Assembly (NCBI GenBank): GCA_900552225.1
Contig: URYX01000099.1
Coordinates: 1 to 6,585 of the forward strand
From: an uncultured Oscillospiraceae bacterium
GTDB taxonomy: Bacteria > Bacillota > Clostridia > Oscillospirales > Acutalibacteraceae
Reading direction: 5' to 3'
Length of the DNA: 6,585 nucleotides
In this document: positions 1 to 5,304 of the stretch, piece after piece
Layout of the letters: each line of letters begins with the position of its first letter
How positions within the stretch are numbered: the first letter of the stretch is position 1
Position numbers and translations under genes: made by a program
The notes under the pieces: model-generated
Database searches by the model: none
The model's input: the letters and a program-made list of their open reading frames with translations, nothing else
What the model was told of the DNA's origin: nothing

Positions 1-553
1 CCGGGAGGGCGCCCAGCTGATACAGGGCGAACACGGTGACGATGTTGGCAAGGCCCAGCTTCACGCCGGGCAGGGGGGTCAGAAGCGTCACGGGAAAGAG
101 GTTTTCCAGCGTGCTGAGCCCCAGTGCCAGCGCCGTCAACACGGCGCACAGAGCCAGCTGTCGGGTGGAGAGGAAGGGCTCCCATTCCTCCGGCAGAGGG
201 CGCATTGCATCGGTGTAAAAGGCGGTCAGCAGCAGGCCGTCCGCTGCCAGCGGGCTGCAGGCAAGGCTCTCCTGCCGGGGCTGCACCAGCCGCTCATAGC
301 AGGGGGCAAAGTCCGGGCCTCCGGAGAGCAGGGCCTTCCAGCAGGGCTCCAGGCCCTCCGGCTCCGAAGTCCAGACAAGGCCCAACCGATGCAGCAGAAG
401 CTCCGTTACCTCAGGAGAAGGCACGGCCCGGCCCTGCTCGATTTTGGACAGGTAGGAGGGAGCGCAGATCCCTCGGCACAGGCCCTCCTGACTCCAGTCC
501 CGCCGGAGACGGGCCTGCCGGATCAGCAGTCCGGCGATGTCGCCGCCCCTCAT
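1..553 (-). CDS. XRE-type HTH fused to Gx-transporter (Hpre_diP_synt_I) domain, 3' end cut by window
   Basis: One uninterrupted leftward frame of 184 codons, checked codon by codon, runs off the left edge. Residues about 5-60 are an XRE/Cro-type helix-turn-helix: the LLIRQARLRRDWSQ start, the recognition segment APSYLSKIEQGR (31-42) and a following PSPEV. Residues about 65-128 have no motif I can name; they loosely resemble the start of the helical repeat domain found in PlcR/TPR-type regulators. Residues 130-184 match the N-terminus of the Gx transporter family, formerly called heptaprenyl diphosphate synthase component I: a hydrophobic helix (RQLALCAVLTALALGL), then the signature PGVKLGLANIVTVFALY (162-178). 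That family is a small multi-helix membrane protein of roughly 160-170 residues whose substrate is not firmly established, so over 100 residues probably lie outside the window. An internal Met117 (203-205) has no Shine-Dalgarno, so an independent Gx start looks unlikely. The ATG at 553 also lacks one; expression probably depends on coupling to the overlapping small ORF. Confidence 0.8.
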   Translation of the reverse strand, partial: MRGGDIAGLLIRQARLRRDWSQEGLCRGICAPSYLSKIEQGRAVPSPEVTELLLHRLGLVWTSEPEGLEPCWKALLSGGPDFAPCYERLVQPRQESLACSPLAADGLLLTAFYTDAMRPLPEEWEPFLSTRQLALCAVLTALALGLSTLENLFPVTLLTPLPGVKLGLANIVTVFALYQLGALP

Positions 554-627
554 CCGAGGAGGCCCCGCGGAAAGGCGTTGTCCGGCCGCCCGGGTGCCGT
601 TTCGATACGTAAAAGCTGTCTGTGCAT
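550..627 (-). CDS. 25-codon small ORF coupled to the HTH-Gx gene
   Basis: This small ORF starts MHRQLLRIETAP and ends RGLLG before a TGA. Its ATG has the strong Shine-Dalgarno AAAGGAG (636-642) exactly 8 nt upstream. Its stop overlaps the ATG of the HTH-Gx gene as ATGA (550-553), the classic geometry for translational coupling. It begins 45 nt after the stop of the P-type ATPase-like gene and belongs to the same leftward operon. The peptide is basic, Pro/Gly-rich and not hydrophobic, and I recognise no family. It may be a leader whose only job is to load ribosomes for the next gene, a functional micropeptide, or the remnant of an older N-terminus. The start signal is seen directly; translation and function are inferred. 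Confidence 0.5.
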   Translation of the reverse strand: MHRQLLRIETAPGRPDNAFPRGLLG

Positions 628-635
628 AATATAGG

Positions 636-642
636 CTCCTTT
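636..642 (-). promoter_or_regulatory. Ribosome binding site of the small ORF
   Basis: AAAGGAG on the minus strand lies 8 nt before the ATG at 627. It is the only good ribosome binding site between the ATPase-like stop and the HTH-Gx gene. The HTH start at 553 is preceded by CGGGGCCTCCTCGG, which contains no purine-rich Shine-Dalgarno. Confidence 0.65.
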
Positions 643-672
643 GCTTCAAAGCGCCGCCCCCAAAGGTCCTGC

Positions 673-2982
673 CTATACCCTCCGCAGGAACGGAACGGCA
701 AGAATCAAAAGGGTGGTCACGGTCAGGTAGGCAAGCGGGACCAGCACGGATGTCAGGCGGCCGGCCGAAAGCGCGAGCAGTGCGCACAGCACGAAGCCCA
801 GCAAAGCGGCCGCCAGGGCACAGCCGAGCGCCAGCCGCCCGCCGCGCAGCAGCCGCCGGCAATAGACCAGTCCGGAGACCTTGCCGATCAAAGAATCGTC
901 GGAGGCCAGTCCGGCCTCGGTTTCCGGGTCTTCTCCTTCGCTCATCTGCTCATAGAGGCGGCGGGCGGAGGTGCCGAGAATTTCGACGTAGTACTCATTG
1001 AGCCCGAGCGTGTCGCAGATCAGCTCCTGCGTGATGTTGGGGTCACAGGTGCGCACCAGCAGGGAAATGTCCTCCCGGTGCAGGGCCCGCACCGCCTCCG
1101 CAATGGCGGGGTCGGCGGCATAGGTGACGATAAACATGGCCGACAGCTTGCCGGCGGTGGAGAGATAGACGAGCTGTCCGCCGTTCTGGCGGTATTTCAT
1201 TTCGTAGTCGTGGGACGGCACATCGACACCGTGGTTTTCGAGCAGCTTCCGGTTGCCGACAAGCACGCGGCGGCCGCCGACCCAGCCGGACAGGCCCATT
1301 TCCTGTTCATACACAAGGGTATCCACCTCACCGAGCAGCTCGGTTTTCCCCTGAATCATACGGAGAAAAACGGCGGACAGCGGCCCTCCGGCCGCCACCG
1401 AAACGGAGGCGGCGTCCAGAATGGCCTCGTCGATCCGTGTGCCGGAAAAGGCCTTCAGTCCGCTCAGCGTTACCGTGTGCTCGGGGAACAGGTCGGCGGC
1501 ATCCACCGCAACGGCCTGCGTCTCACCGAACTGCTGTACGGCGCTCCGGCCGATCAGCAGTGCCCCGCGCTTCTGCGCCTGGCGGGAGGCCCGCAGCAGA
1601 GGTGCGCCGAGCGCCGCCCCCGCCATGCAGGGGGCTCCGATGGCGCACAGCATGACAAAGAGCGTAAAGGCCTCACCGACGCTGTGATAGAGGATAGCGT
1701 AGATGACGGCGCACAACAGGGAGGCAATACCGACGGACGGCAGCATCCACCGCATCCACTCCGCCTCCTCGCAGCGCTCGTAGGCGCAGCCGAGGTAATG
1801 CTTCAAAAAGGCGGTGCGGCGGAAATAGGAGACCTCGGGCTGGCCGATGGCCACGGCGGCGCGGCCGATTTCGACGGCGTCTGCCGGGTCCTCGACCCGG
1901 TGCGCCGCCCACTTGGGGCCGGGGGCGGCGACAAATTCAAAGTTGGCAACAATACGGCGCAGATTCAGCTGGCGGTTCCAGCAGGCGATCAGCAGACCGA
2001 ATCCGGCCAGCGAAGGAATCAGCCGTCCACCGGCGGTCTCCGGGCTGAAAAACTGCAGCAGGGTGTGGAGCAGGGTCAGCAGCGATACCAAACAGACGGC
2101 GGTTTCGCTGCCGGCGATTCCCTCGCGGAGATCCTCGAAGCCGTCGCGGAACAGGGAATGATTGATCAGAATCATGACCAGCAGCACGATGGCGGCGTCC
2201 ACGATATGGACATAGGGATTGGTCAGCAGACCGACCGCGGACAGCACCTCTGCGCCGATGAGCAGCAGCTCCCAGATCAGCGTGACAAACAGCGCGATGC
2301 GGCCGCGGTTTTGCCGATAGTGCAGCTCGGAGCGCACGGCATCCGCGTCCTCATAGGCGGTGAAATCCTCGATGTATTCCGGTTCCTCCTCGTCCGGCTC
2401 CTCCTCGGGCTCGTTCAGCTCCTCCTCACCGGACAGCTTCAGGCCGCGCTCCAGACGAAACGAACGGATTTTTTCCTCGCGCGCCTGCCGGAGCTGCTCC
2501 TGCCAGACGGCCTCCTCCTCGTCCTCCGGGGAGGGGGTCGGAGCCGGCTCCTCGGGGGCTACGTCCTCCCAGGAGAGCTGCCCCTCCAGCTCTCCGTCTT
2601 CCGGAGACTCCGGGGCGGGCGGCTCTTTCTGCGGCAGAAGAATACGCTGTGTCTTGTTCTCCTCCCGCGGGAGGAGGGAGGATGGCACCTCCCGCGGCGC
2701 GGCCGCGGGACGGATCGGGGTGACGGGAGCGGGCACAGGCTCAGCCGCCGCTTTGCGCGGAGGTGTATACACCTTGACGTCCTCCGGTTCCTCCGCTTCC
2801 TTGGCCGGAGCCGCTGCTTTCCGGTCGGCGGGGGCGGAAGCTGCGGGGGATACGGGCAGGATATCCTCCGGCGGGCCGGAGGGAGGGGGGACGGCCTGTT
2901 TGGCGCCGTTCCCGCGGGAATGCAGGATTTCCAAGAGCAGAGCGTCGAGATTATCTTCCGAAGATGATGGCTTATCCGACAA
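673..2982 (-). CDS. Catalytically degenerate P1B-type ATPase-like membrane protein with long disordered N-terminus
   Basis: This 769-residue protein has the fold order of a heavy-metal P-type ATPase but has lost the reaction motifs. Residues 1-225 are Pro/Ala/Glu-rich and probably disordered, apart from a short amphipathic stretch NLDALLLEILHSR (11-23). Membrane segments lie near 229-248, 258-275, 292-312, 321-336, 412-431, 436-458, 715-738 and 743-765, the eight-helix P1B pattern. The sixth carries GAPCMAG (449-455), where P1B pumps have CPC. The next stretch, KRGALLIGRSAVQQFGETQAV, matches the conserved run into DKTGT, but the site reads VAVDAADLF: Asp494 remains and KTGT is gone. The nucleotide-domain motif survives (GWVGGRRVLVGN, 566-577), as does ADP (623-625). 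TGD is now TCD (645-647), and no TGE actuator motif or GDGxND hinge is present. Active transport is therefore unlikely. A regulatory, scaffold or binding role is possible but unproven. The start is TTG at 2982, preceded by GGAGGG; rlmB lies 37 nt upstream. Confidence 0.85.
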   Translation of the reverse strand: MSDKPSSSEDNLDALLLEILHSRGNGAKQAVPPPSGPPEDILPVSPAASAPADRKAAAPAKEAEEPEDVKVYTPPRKAAAEPVPAPVTPIRPAAAPREVPSSLLPREENKTQRILLPQKEPPAPESPEDGELEGQLSWEDVAPEEPAPTPSPEDEEEAVWQEQLRQAREEKIRSFRLERGLKLSGEEELNEPEEEPDEEEPEYIEDFTAYEDADAVRSELHYRQNRGRIALFVTLIWELLLIGAEVLSAVGLLTNPYVHIVDAAIVLLVMILINHSLFRDGFEDLREGIAGSETAVCLVSLLTLLHTLLQFFSPETAGGRLIPSLAGFGLLIACWNRQLNLRRIVANFEFVAAPGPKWAAHRVEDPADAVEIGRAAVAIGQPEVSYFRRTAFLKHYLGCAYERCEEAEWMRWMLPSVGIASLLCAVIYAILYHSVGEAFTLFVMLCAIGAPCMAGAALGAPLLRASRQAQKRGALLIGRSAVQQFGETQAVAVDAADLFPEHTVTLSGLKAFSGTRIDEAILDAASVSVAAGGPLSAVFLRMIQGKTELLGEVDTLVYEQEMGLSGWVGGRRVLVGNRKLLENHGVDVPSHDYEMKYRQNGGQLVYLSTAGKLSAMFIVTYAADPAIAEAVRALHREDISLLVRTCDPNITQELICDTLGLNEYYVEILGTSARRLYEQMSEGEDPETEAGLASDDSLIGKVSGLVYCRRLLRGGRLALGCALAAALLGFVLCALLALSAGRLTSVLVPLAYLTVTTLLILAVPFLRRV

Positions 2983-2989
2983 GTCAGTT

Positions 2990-2995
2990 CCCTCC
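2990..2995 (-). promoter_or_regulatory. Ribosome binding site deciding a TTG start
   Basis: GGAGGG on the minus strand sits 7 nt before TTG at 2980-2982. There is no in-frame ATG nearby, and the encoded N-terminus (MSDKPSSSED) is plausible. This makes TTG the start of the ATPase-like gene. Confidence 0.75.
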
Positions 2996-3019
2996 GATCG
3001 TTATTTCTGTCCGGCCGTG

Positions 3020-3781
3020 TCAGCGCGGCAGATGCCGCTGCCGGGCCGCCTCATACAGCATGATGCCGCAGGCGACAGAGGCATTCAGCGAGTTGATATG
3101 CCCGTACATGGGAAGCGAGACGATACCGTCGCACAGCTCACGGCAGAGGCGGCCGAGGCCGCGTCCCTCGGAGCCGACCACGAGGGCAACGGCTCCGCGC
3201 AGGTCGGTGCTCTGCCAATCCTGCCCGTCCATATCGAGGCCGTACACCCAGACACCGCGCTTTTTCAGGTCACGCAGAGTTTCGGCAATGTTGGATACCC
3301 GCGCCACCGGCAGATGCGATACCGCGCCGGCAGAGGTTTTATACACGATGCCGGTCAGCCCGGCGCTGCGGCGTTTGGGAATGATGACGCCGTGGGCTCC
3401 GGCGGCCTCCGCTGTGCGGATGATGGCGCCGAGATTGTGGGGGTCCTCCAGCTCGTCGCAGACCACCAAAAACGGCGGCTCCCCGCGCTCCTCCGCGCGC
3501 AGAAGCAGCTCATCAAGCGTGGCGTACTCCTGGCAGGCGGCCGCGGCGGCGATTCCCTGATGGTGCGGGCCGCACAGGGAATCCAGCTTGCGGCTGTCCA
3601 CCTCCTTGACGGGGATTCCCTGCTCCCGCGCCTTGGCAAGCAGCACGGGCAGACTGCCGCTACGTTCGCCGCGCGCGACGAGAATATGATCGATGGTGCG
3701 GCCGGCCCGCAGCGCCTCCGAAACGGCGTTGCGGCCGACGATCCAATCGGCGGAAACGGATGTGTTCTGCGGTGTATCCAT
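3020..3781 (-). CDS. rlmB: RlmB, 23S rRNA (guanosine-2251-2'-O)-methyltransferase
   Basis: This SpoU/TrmH-class SPOUT methyltransferase transfers a methyl group from S-adenosylmethionine to the ribose 2'-OH of G2251 in the 23S rRNA peptidyltransferase P-loop (Escherichia coli numbering). With the start chosen here it has 253 residues, the usual RlmB length. The N-terminal substrate-binding domain (about 12-80) opens with IVGRNAVSEAL and includes CGPHHQGIAA (70-79), typical of RlmB/TrmH group 3. The three SPOUT motifs are intact: EDPHNLGAIIRTAEA (112-126, with Asn116 and Arg122), VVGSEGRGLG (201-210, with Glu205) and LPMYGHINSLNASVA (223-237). ATG 3781 is preferred because AAAGGAG lies 9 nt upstream; an in-frame ATG at 3805 would add eight residues but has no ribosome binding site. 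It is the first gene of the leftward operon, and no terminator separates it from the next gene. RlmB and related TrmH paralogs are hard to tell apart without alignment, but RlmB fits best. Confidence 0.92.
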   Translation of the reverse strand: MDTPQNTSVSADWIVGRNAVSEALRAGRTIDHILVARGERSGSLPVLLAKAREQGIPVKEVDSRKLDSLCGPHHQGIAAAAACQEYATLDELLLRAEERGEPPFLVVCDELEDPHNLGAIIRTAEAAGAHGVIIPKRRSAGLTGIVYKTSAGAVSHLPVARVSNIAETLRDLKKRGVWVYGLDMDGQDWQSTDLRGAVALVVGSEGRGLGRLCRELCDGIVSLPMYGHINSLNASVACGIMLYEAARQRHLPR

Positions 3782-3790
3782 GCTGAATGG

Positions 3791-3797
3791 CTCCTTT
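3791..3797 (-). promoter_or_regulatory. Ribosome binding site deciding the rlmB start
   Basis: AAAGGAG on the minus strand lies 9 nt before ATG 3781. It falls inside the extra codons that a start at 3805 would translate, so the downstream ATG is the better choice. Confidence 0.75.
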
Positions 3798-3828
3798 ATC
3801 CCCATTTATACAGTCTTATACAATGCTC

Positions 3829-3856
3829 AGTATAACACAGTTTTCGACAAAAACAA
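3829..3856 (-). promoter_or_regulatory. Promoter of the rlmB operon
   Basis: On the minus strand, TTGTTT (3856-3851) and TATACT (3834-3829) are separated by 16 nt. A TG one base upstream of TATACT makes it an extended -10. Transcription would start near 3822, giving a leader of about 40 nt. Two copies of TGTATAA, at 3822-3816 and 3812-3806, follow at a 10-bp period just past the start point. Their meaning is unclear. Confidence 0.6.
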
Positions 3857-3907
3857 AGGGTTTCCCTCTTCTTTTTTCCGGCTTTCAAATTTTTTTCAAA
3901 AAAGTAC

Positions 3908-3935
3908 TTGACAAATATCCGAAAATGCGTATACT
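3908..3935 (+). promoter_or_regulatory. Sigma-A-type promoter of perR-rubrerythrin
   Basis: A perfect -35 TTGACA (3908-3913) and TATACT -10 (3930-3935) are spaced by 16 nt. Upstream, 3888-3903 is a run of A and T tracts that could act as an UP element. Transcription would start around 3941-3943, inside the Fur-family operator. Confidence 0.8.
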
Positions 3936-3953
3936 GTAATTGTAATGATTACA
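3935..3953 (+). promoter_or_regulatory. PerR/Fur-family operator, 6-6-1-6 array
   Basis: TGTAAT TGTAAT G ATTACA is a 6-6-1-6 arrangement. Within it, TTGTAATGATTACAA (3940-3954) is a perfect 7-1-7 palindrome. It differs by one base per half from the Bacillus Per box (TTATAAT-N-ATTATAA) and also by one per half from the Zur box (TCGTAAT-N-ATTACGA), so the sequence alone does not say which. The adjacent gene has PerR metal ligands, which favours PerR. It overlaps the -10 edge and the expected start point, so binding should block transcription of perR and rubrerythrin. Confidence 0.75.
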
Positions 3954-3985
3954 AAACAACAATAGTTACAGATTGGAGAACAGGT

Positions 3986-4426
3986 ATGACGGTATCGGAA
4001 ATGAGCGCCCGTATGACCGAGCACGGGCTGCGTCCGACGCCGCAGAGGCTGGCGGTGTACGACTATCTGCTGCGTCATCGGACACATCCGACGGCTGAGG
4101 AGATTTTCGCGGCCGTCCGGGAGCAGAATCCTTCGGTTTCCATGACAACGGTCTATAACGTACTGCGGGCACTCAGCGAGGCAGGGCTATGCCGCACGCT
4201 GACCATTGACGCGGAGGAGCGGCACTTTGACGCCGGCATGGAGGACCATGCTCATCTGCGCTGCCGTGTCTGCGGCCATATCTGGGATGCGTCGCTCGGA
4301 CGCGTCGAGTGCGGCTGCGAGGCCGTGGCACCGGGATTCCGGGAGGAGCAGCGGGAGCTGTATATTTTCGGCGTGTGTGCCGCCTGCTTCGAGAAAGAGG
4401 AAGACGCGCAGAACCCTTCTGCGTGA
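3986..4426 (+). CDS. perR: PerR-type peroxide-sensing repressor (Fur family)
   Basis: This 146-residue Fur-family repressor is probably a peroxide sensor that leaves DNA when its bound iron catalyses oxidation of its own histidines. A winged helix spans about 8-72, with [14 protein letters not shown] (15-28) and the DNA-recognition stretch [12 protein letters not shown] (52-63). The sensory-metal ligands match Bacillus subtilis PerR by eye: His34, Asp82, His88, His90 and Asp101 (H37, D85, H91, H93 and D104 there). Aspartate at the last position favours PerR over Fur, which usually has glutamate. Structural zinc is held by Cys93/Cys96 and Cys131/Cys134 (CRVC, CAAC). Two extra cysteines, 109 and 111, are not in the standard set. 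ATG 3986 is chosen because GGAG lies 7 nt upstream; a longer frame opening at 3908 would begin inside the -35 box. The Fur-type box in its own promoter implies autoregulation, and rubrerythrin follows 38 nt downstream. Confidence 0.9.
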   Translation: MTVSEMSARMTEHGLRPTPQRLAVYDYLLRHRTHPTAEEIFAAVREQNPSVSMTTVYNVLRALSEAGLCRTLTIDAEERHFDAGMEDHAHLRCRVCGHIWDASLGRVECGCEAVAPGFREEQRELYIFGVCAACFEKEEDAQNPSA

Positions 4427-4464
4427 AAATATCCAACAGTCAAAGATTTAAGGAGGAAAACATC

Positions 4465-5052
4465 ATGAAAAAGTTTGTATGTCCGGCTTGCGGTTATGTT
4501 CACACGGGAGATGAGCCCCCGGTGGTTTGCCCTCTGTGCGGTGTCCCCGGCTCCAAGTTCCTGGATATGGGCGAGGTCGAGGCGGAGGCTCCGGTCAAGG
4601 AGCCGGAGCAGAAGAGCGCGATGACCTGGGCGGATGAGCACCGCGTAGGCGTGGCCAAGGGACTGGATGCGGAGGTCGTGGAGATGCTGCGCTCCAACTT
4701 CAGCGGCGAGTGCAGCGAAGTGGGCATGTACCTGGCGATGGCCCGTGTGGCGCACCGTGAGGGCTATCCGGAAATCGGACTGTACTGGGAAAAGGCGGCC
4801 TATGAGGAGGCTGAGCATGCGGCCAAATTTGCCGAGCTGCTTGGAGAGGTGCTGACCGATTCCACGGCGAAGAACCTCGCCATGCGCGTCGAGGCCGAAT
4901 GCGGCGCGACGGAGGGCAAGATGAAGCTGGCCCGCCGCGCCAAGGAGCTCGGGTACGATGCAATCCACGATACCGTACACGAGATGGCGAAGGACGAAGC
5001 CCGGCACGGCAAGGCTTTCGAGGGCCTGCTGAAGAGATACTTCAACAAGTAA
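4465..5052 (+). CDS. Reverse rubrerythrin (N-terminal rubredoxin plus diiron domain)
   Basis: This 195-residue cytoplasmic non-haem iron protein of anaerobes reduces H2O2 to water, and in Clostridium reverse rubrerythrins O2 as well, using electrons ultimately from NAD(P)H. The domain order is reversed relative to classical rubrerythrin. Rubredoxin comes first, with its Fe(Cys)4 site in FVCPACGY and [13 protein letters not shown] (Cys6, Cys9, Cys22, Cys25). A linker of about 25 acidic residues follows, then a ferritin-like four-helix diiron domain from about residue 67. Visible candidate ligands are Glu82 (FSGECSE), the ExxH pair Glu115/His118, Glu145 and the ExxH pair Glu178/His181. The start is ATG 4465, with AGGAGG 8 nt upstream. 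It is the second gene after perR, probably on one peroxide-inducible transcript, and a strong terminator begins 10 nt past the stop. All expected metal residues are present, so it should be active. Confidence 0.93.
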   Translation: MKKFVCPACGYVHTGDEPPVVCPLCGVPGSKFLDMGEVEAEAPVKEPEQKSAMTWADEHRVGVAKGLDAEVVEMLRSNFSGECSEVGMYLAMARVAHREGYPEIGLYWEKAAYEEAEHAAKFAELLGEVLTDSTAKNLAMRVEAECGATEGKMKLARRAKELGYDAIHDTVHEMAKDEARHGKAFEGLLKRYFNK

Positions 5053-5062
5053 TCTGACAGAA

Positions 5063-5098
5063 AAAACGGCACGGAGCGTTTGTGCTCCGTGCCGTTTT
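5063..5098 (+). terminator. Intrinsic terminator of perR-rubrerythrin
   Basis: AAAACGGCACGGAGC and GCTCCGTGCCGTTTT form a perfect 15-bp stem with a 6-nt loop, starting 10 nt after the rubrerythrin stop. It has A-runs before and T-runs after the GC core, so it could also stop leftward transcription arriving from the permease gene. Confidence 0.92.
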
Positions 5099-5234
5099 GG
5101 CGGTTGGTATAGTTTGGCGGAAGGCTGCAAAAAAATACGGAAAGCGGTCAGAGTGTTGGACACGGGGACGGGCGACTGCCTTCCCCGGCGGCCGCAGGCG
5201 GCGAGGATCCCCGTCCGACTTGGTTTCATTCAAC
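5099..5234. other. Intergenic stretch without a supported gene
   Basis: I see no credible coding frame or tRNA here. The right half is GC-rich, with possible weak pairing: GGACGGG (5166-5172) with CCCGTCC (5210-5216), enclosing GCCGC-AG-GCGGC (5191-5202). It lies between two convergent genes and their hairpins and may simply be spacer. Confidence 0.5.
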
Positions 5235-5304
5235 AGACAACGCTCCGGTCGGAGACGGAAGGCACCGTGAGGCCTATTTCGTCTCCGACCGGAGCATTTT
5301 GTCT
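5235..5304 (-). terminator. Very long hairpin after the permease gene, probable terminator
   Basis: GCTCCGGTCGGAGACG (5242-5257) and CGTCTCCGACCGGAGC (5280-5295) are perfect 16-bp inverted repeats. Pairing continues outward as AGACAA (5235-5240) with TTGTCT (5299-5304), across a small internal loop. It also continues inward through GAA/TTT with one G-U pair and GGC/GCC, leaving a loop of about 8 nt. It abuts the permease stop codon (5304-5306). Its 3' side on the minus strand has only a poor T-run (GTTGTCTGTTG), so a simple intrinsic terminator is likely but not certain. It could also stabilise the mRNA 3' end. Confidence 0.6.

Noticed and set aside
203..205. An independent Gx-transporter start at an internal ATG
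   Set aside because: No Shine-Dalgarno lies upstream and the frame is continuous with the HTH, so a fusion is the simpler reading.
411..701. A 96-codon minus-strand frame across the gene junction
   Set aside because: It is out of frame with the HTH-Gx gene, overlaps the end of the ATPase-like gene and has no domain. The better start signal belongs to the 25-codon ORF, although that ORF is read in the same frame as part of it? No: its ATG at 627 lies within this frame's span, and only the 627 start has a good ribosome binding site.
622..2967. A 781-codon open frame on the + strand
   Set aside because: It is the antisense shadow of the ATPase-like gene: Gln/Gly/Arg-rich with no family resemblance. 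The minus frame has membrane segments and recognisable P1B motifs.
2360..3835. A 491-codon + strand frame spanning two genes
   Set aside because: It is low-complexity Ser/Gly-rich translation opposite Glu codons, crosses the rlmB/ATPase boundary, and lies antisense to a well-supported RlmB.
4252..5229. A 325-codon minus-strand frame opposite rubrerythrin
   Set aside because: It is the shadow of two clearly identified + strand genes (perR and rubrerythrin), runs through the terminator and shows no family motif.
5140..5234. A possible structured RNA or riboswitch
   Set aside because: The pairings are short and GC-driven, no known riboswitch or tRNA core could be recognised, and the position between convergent 3' ends does not suit a leader.
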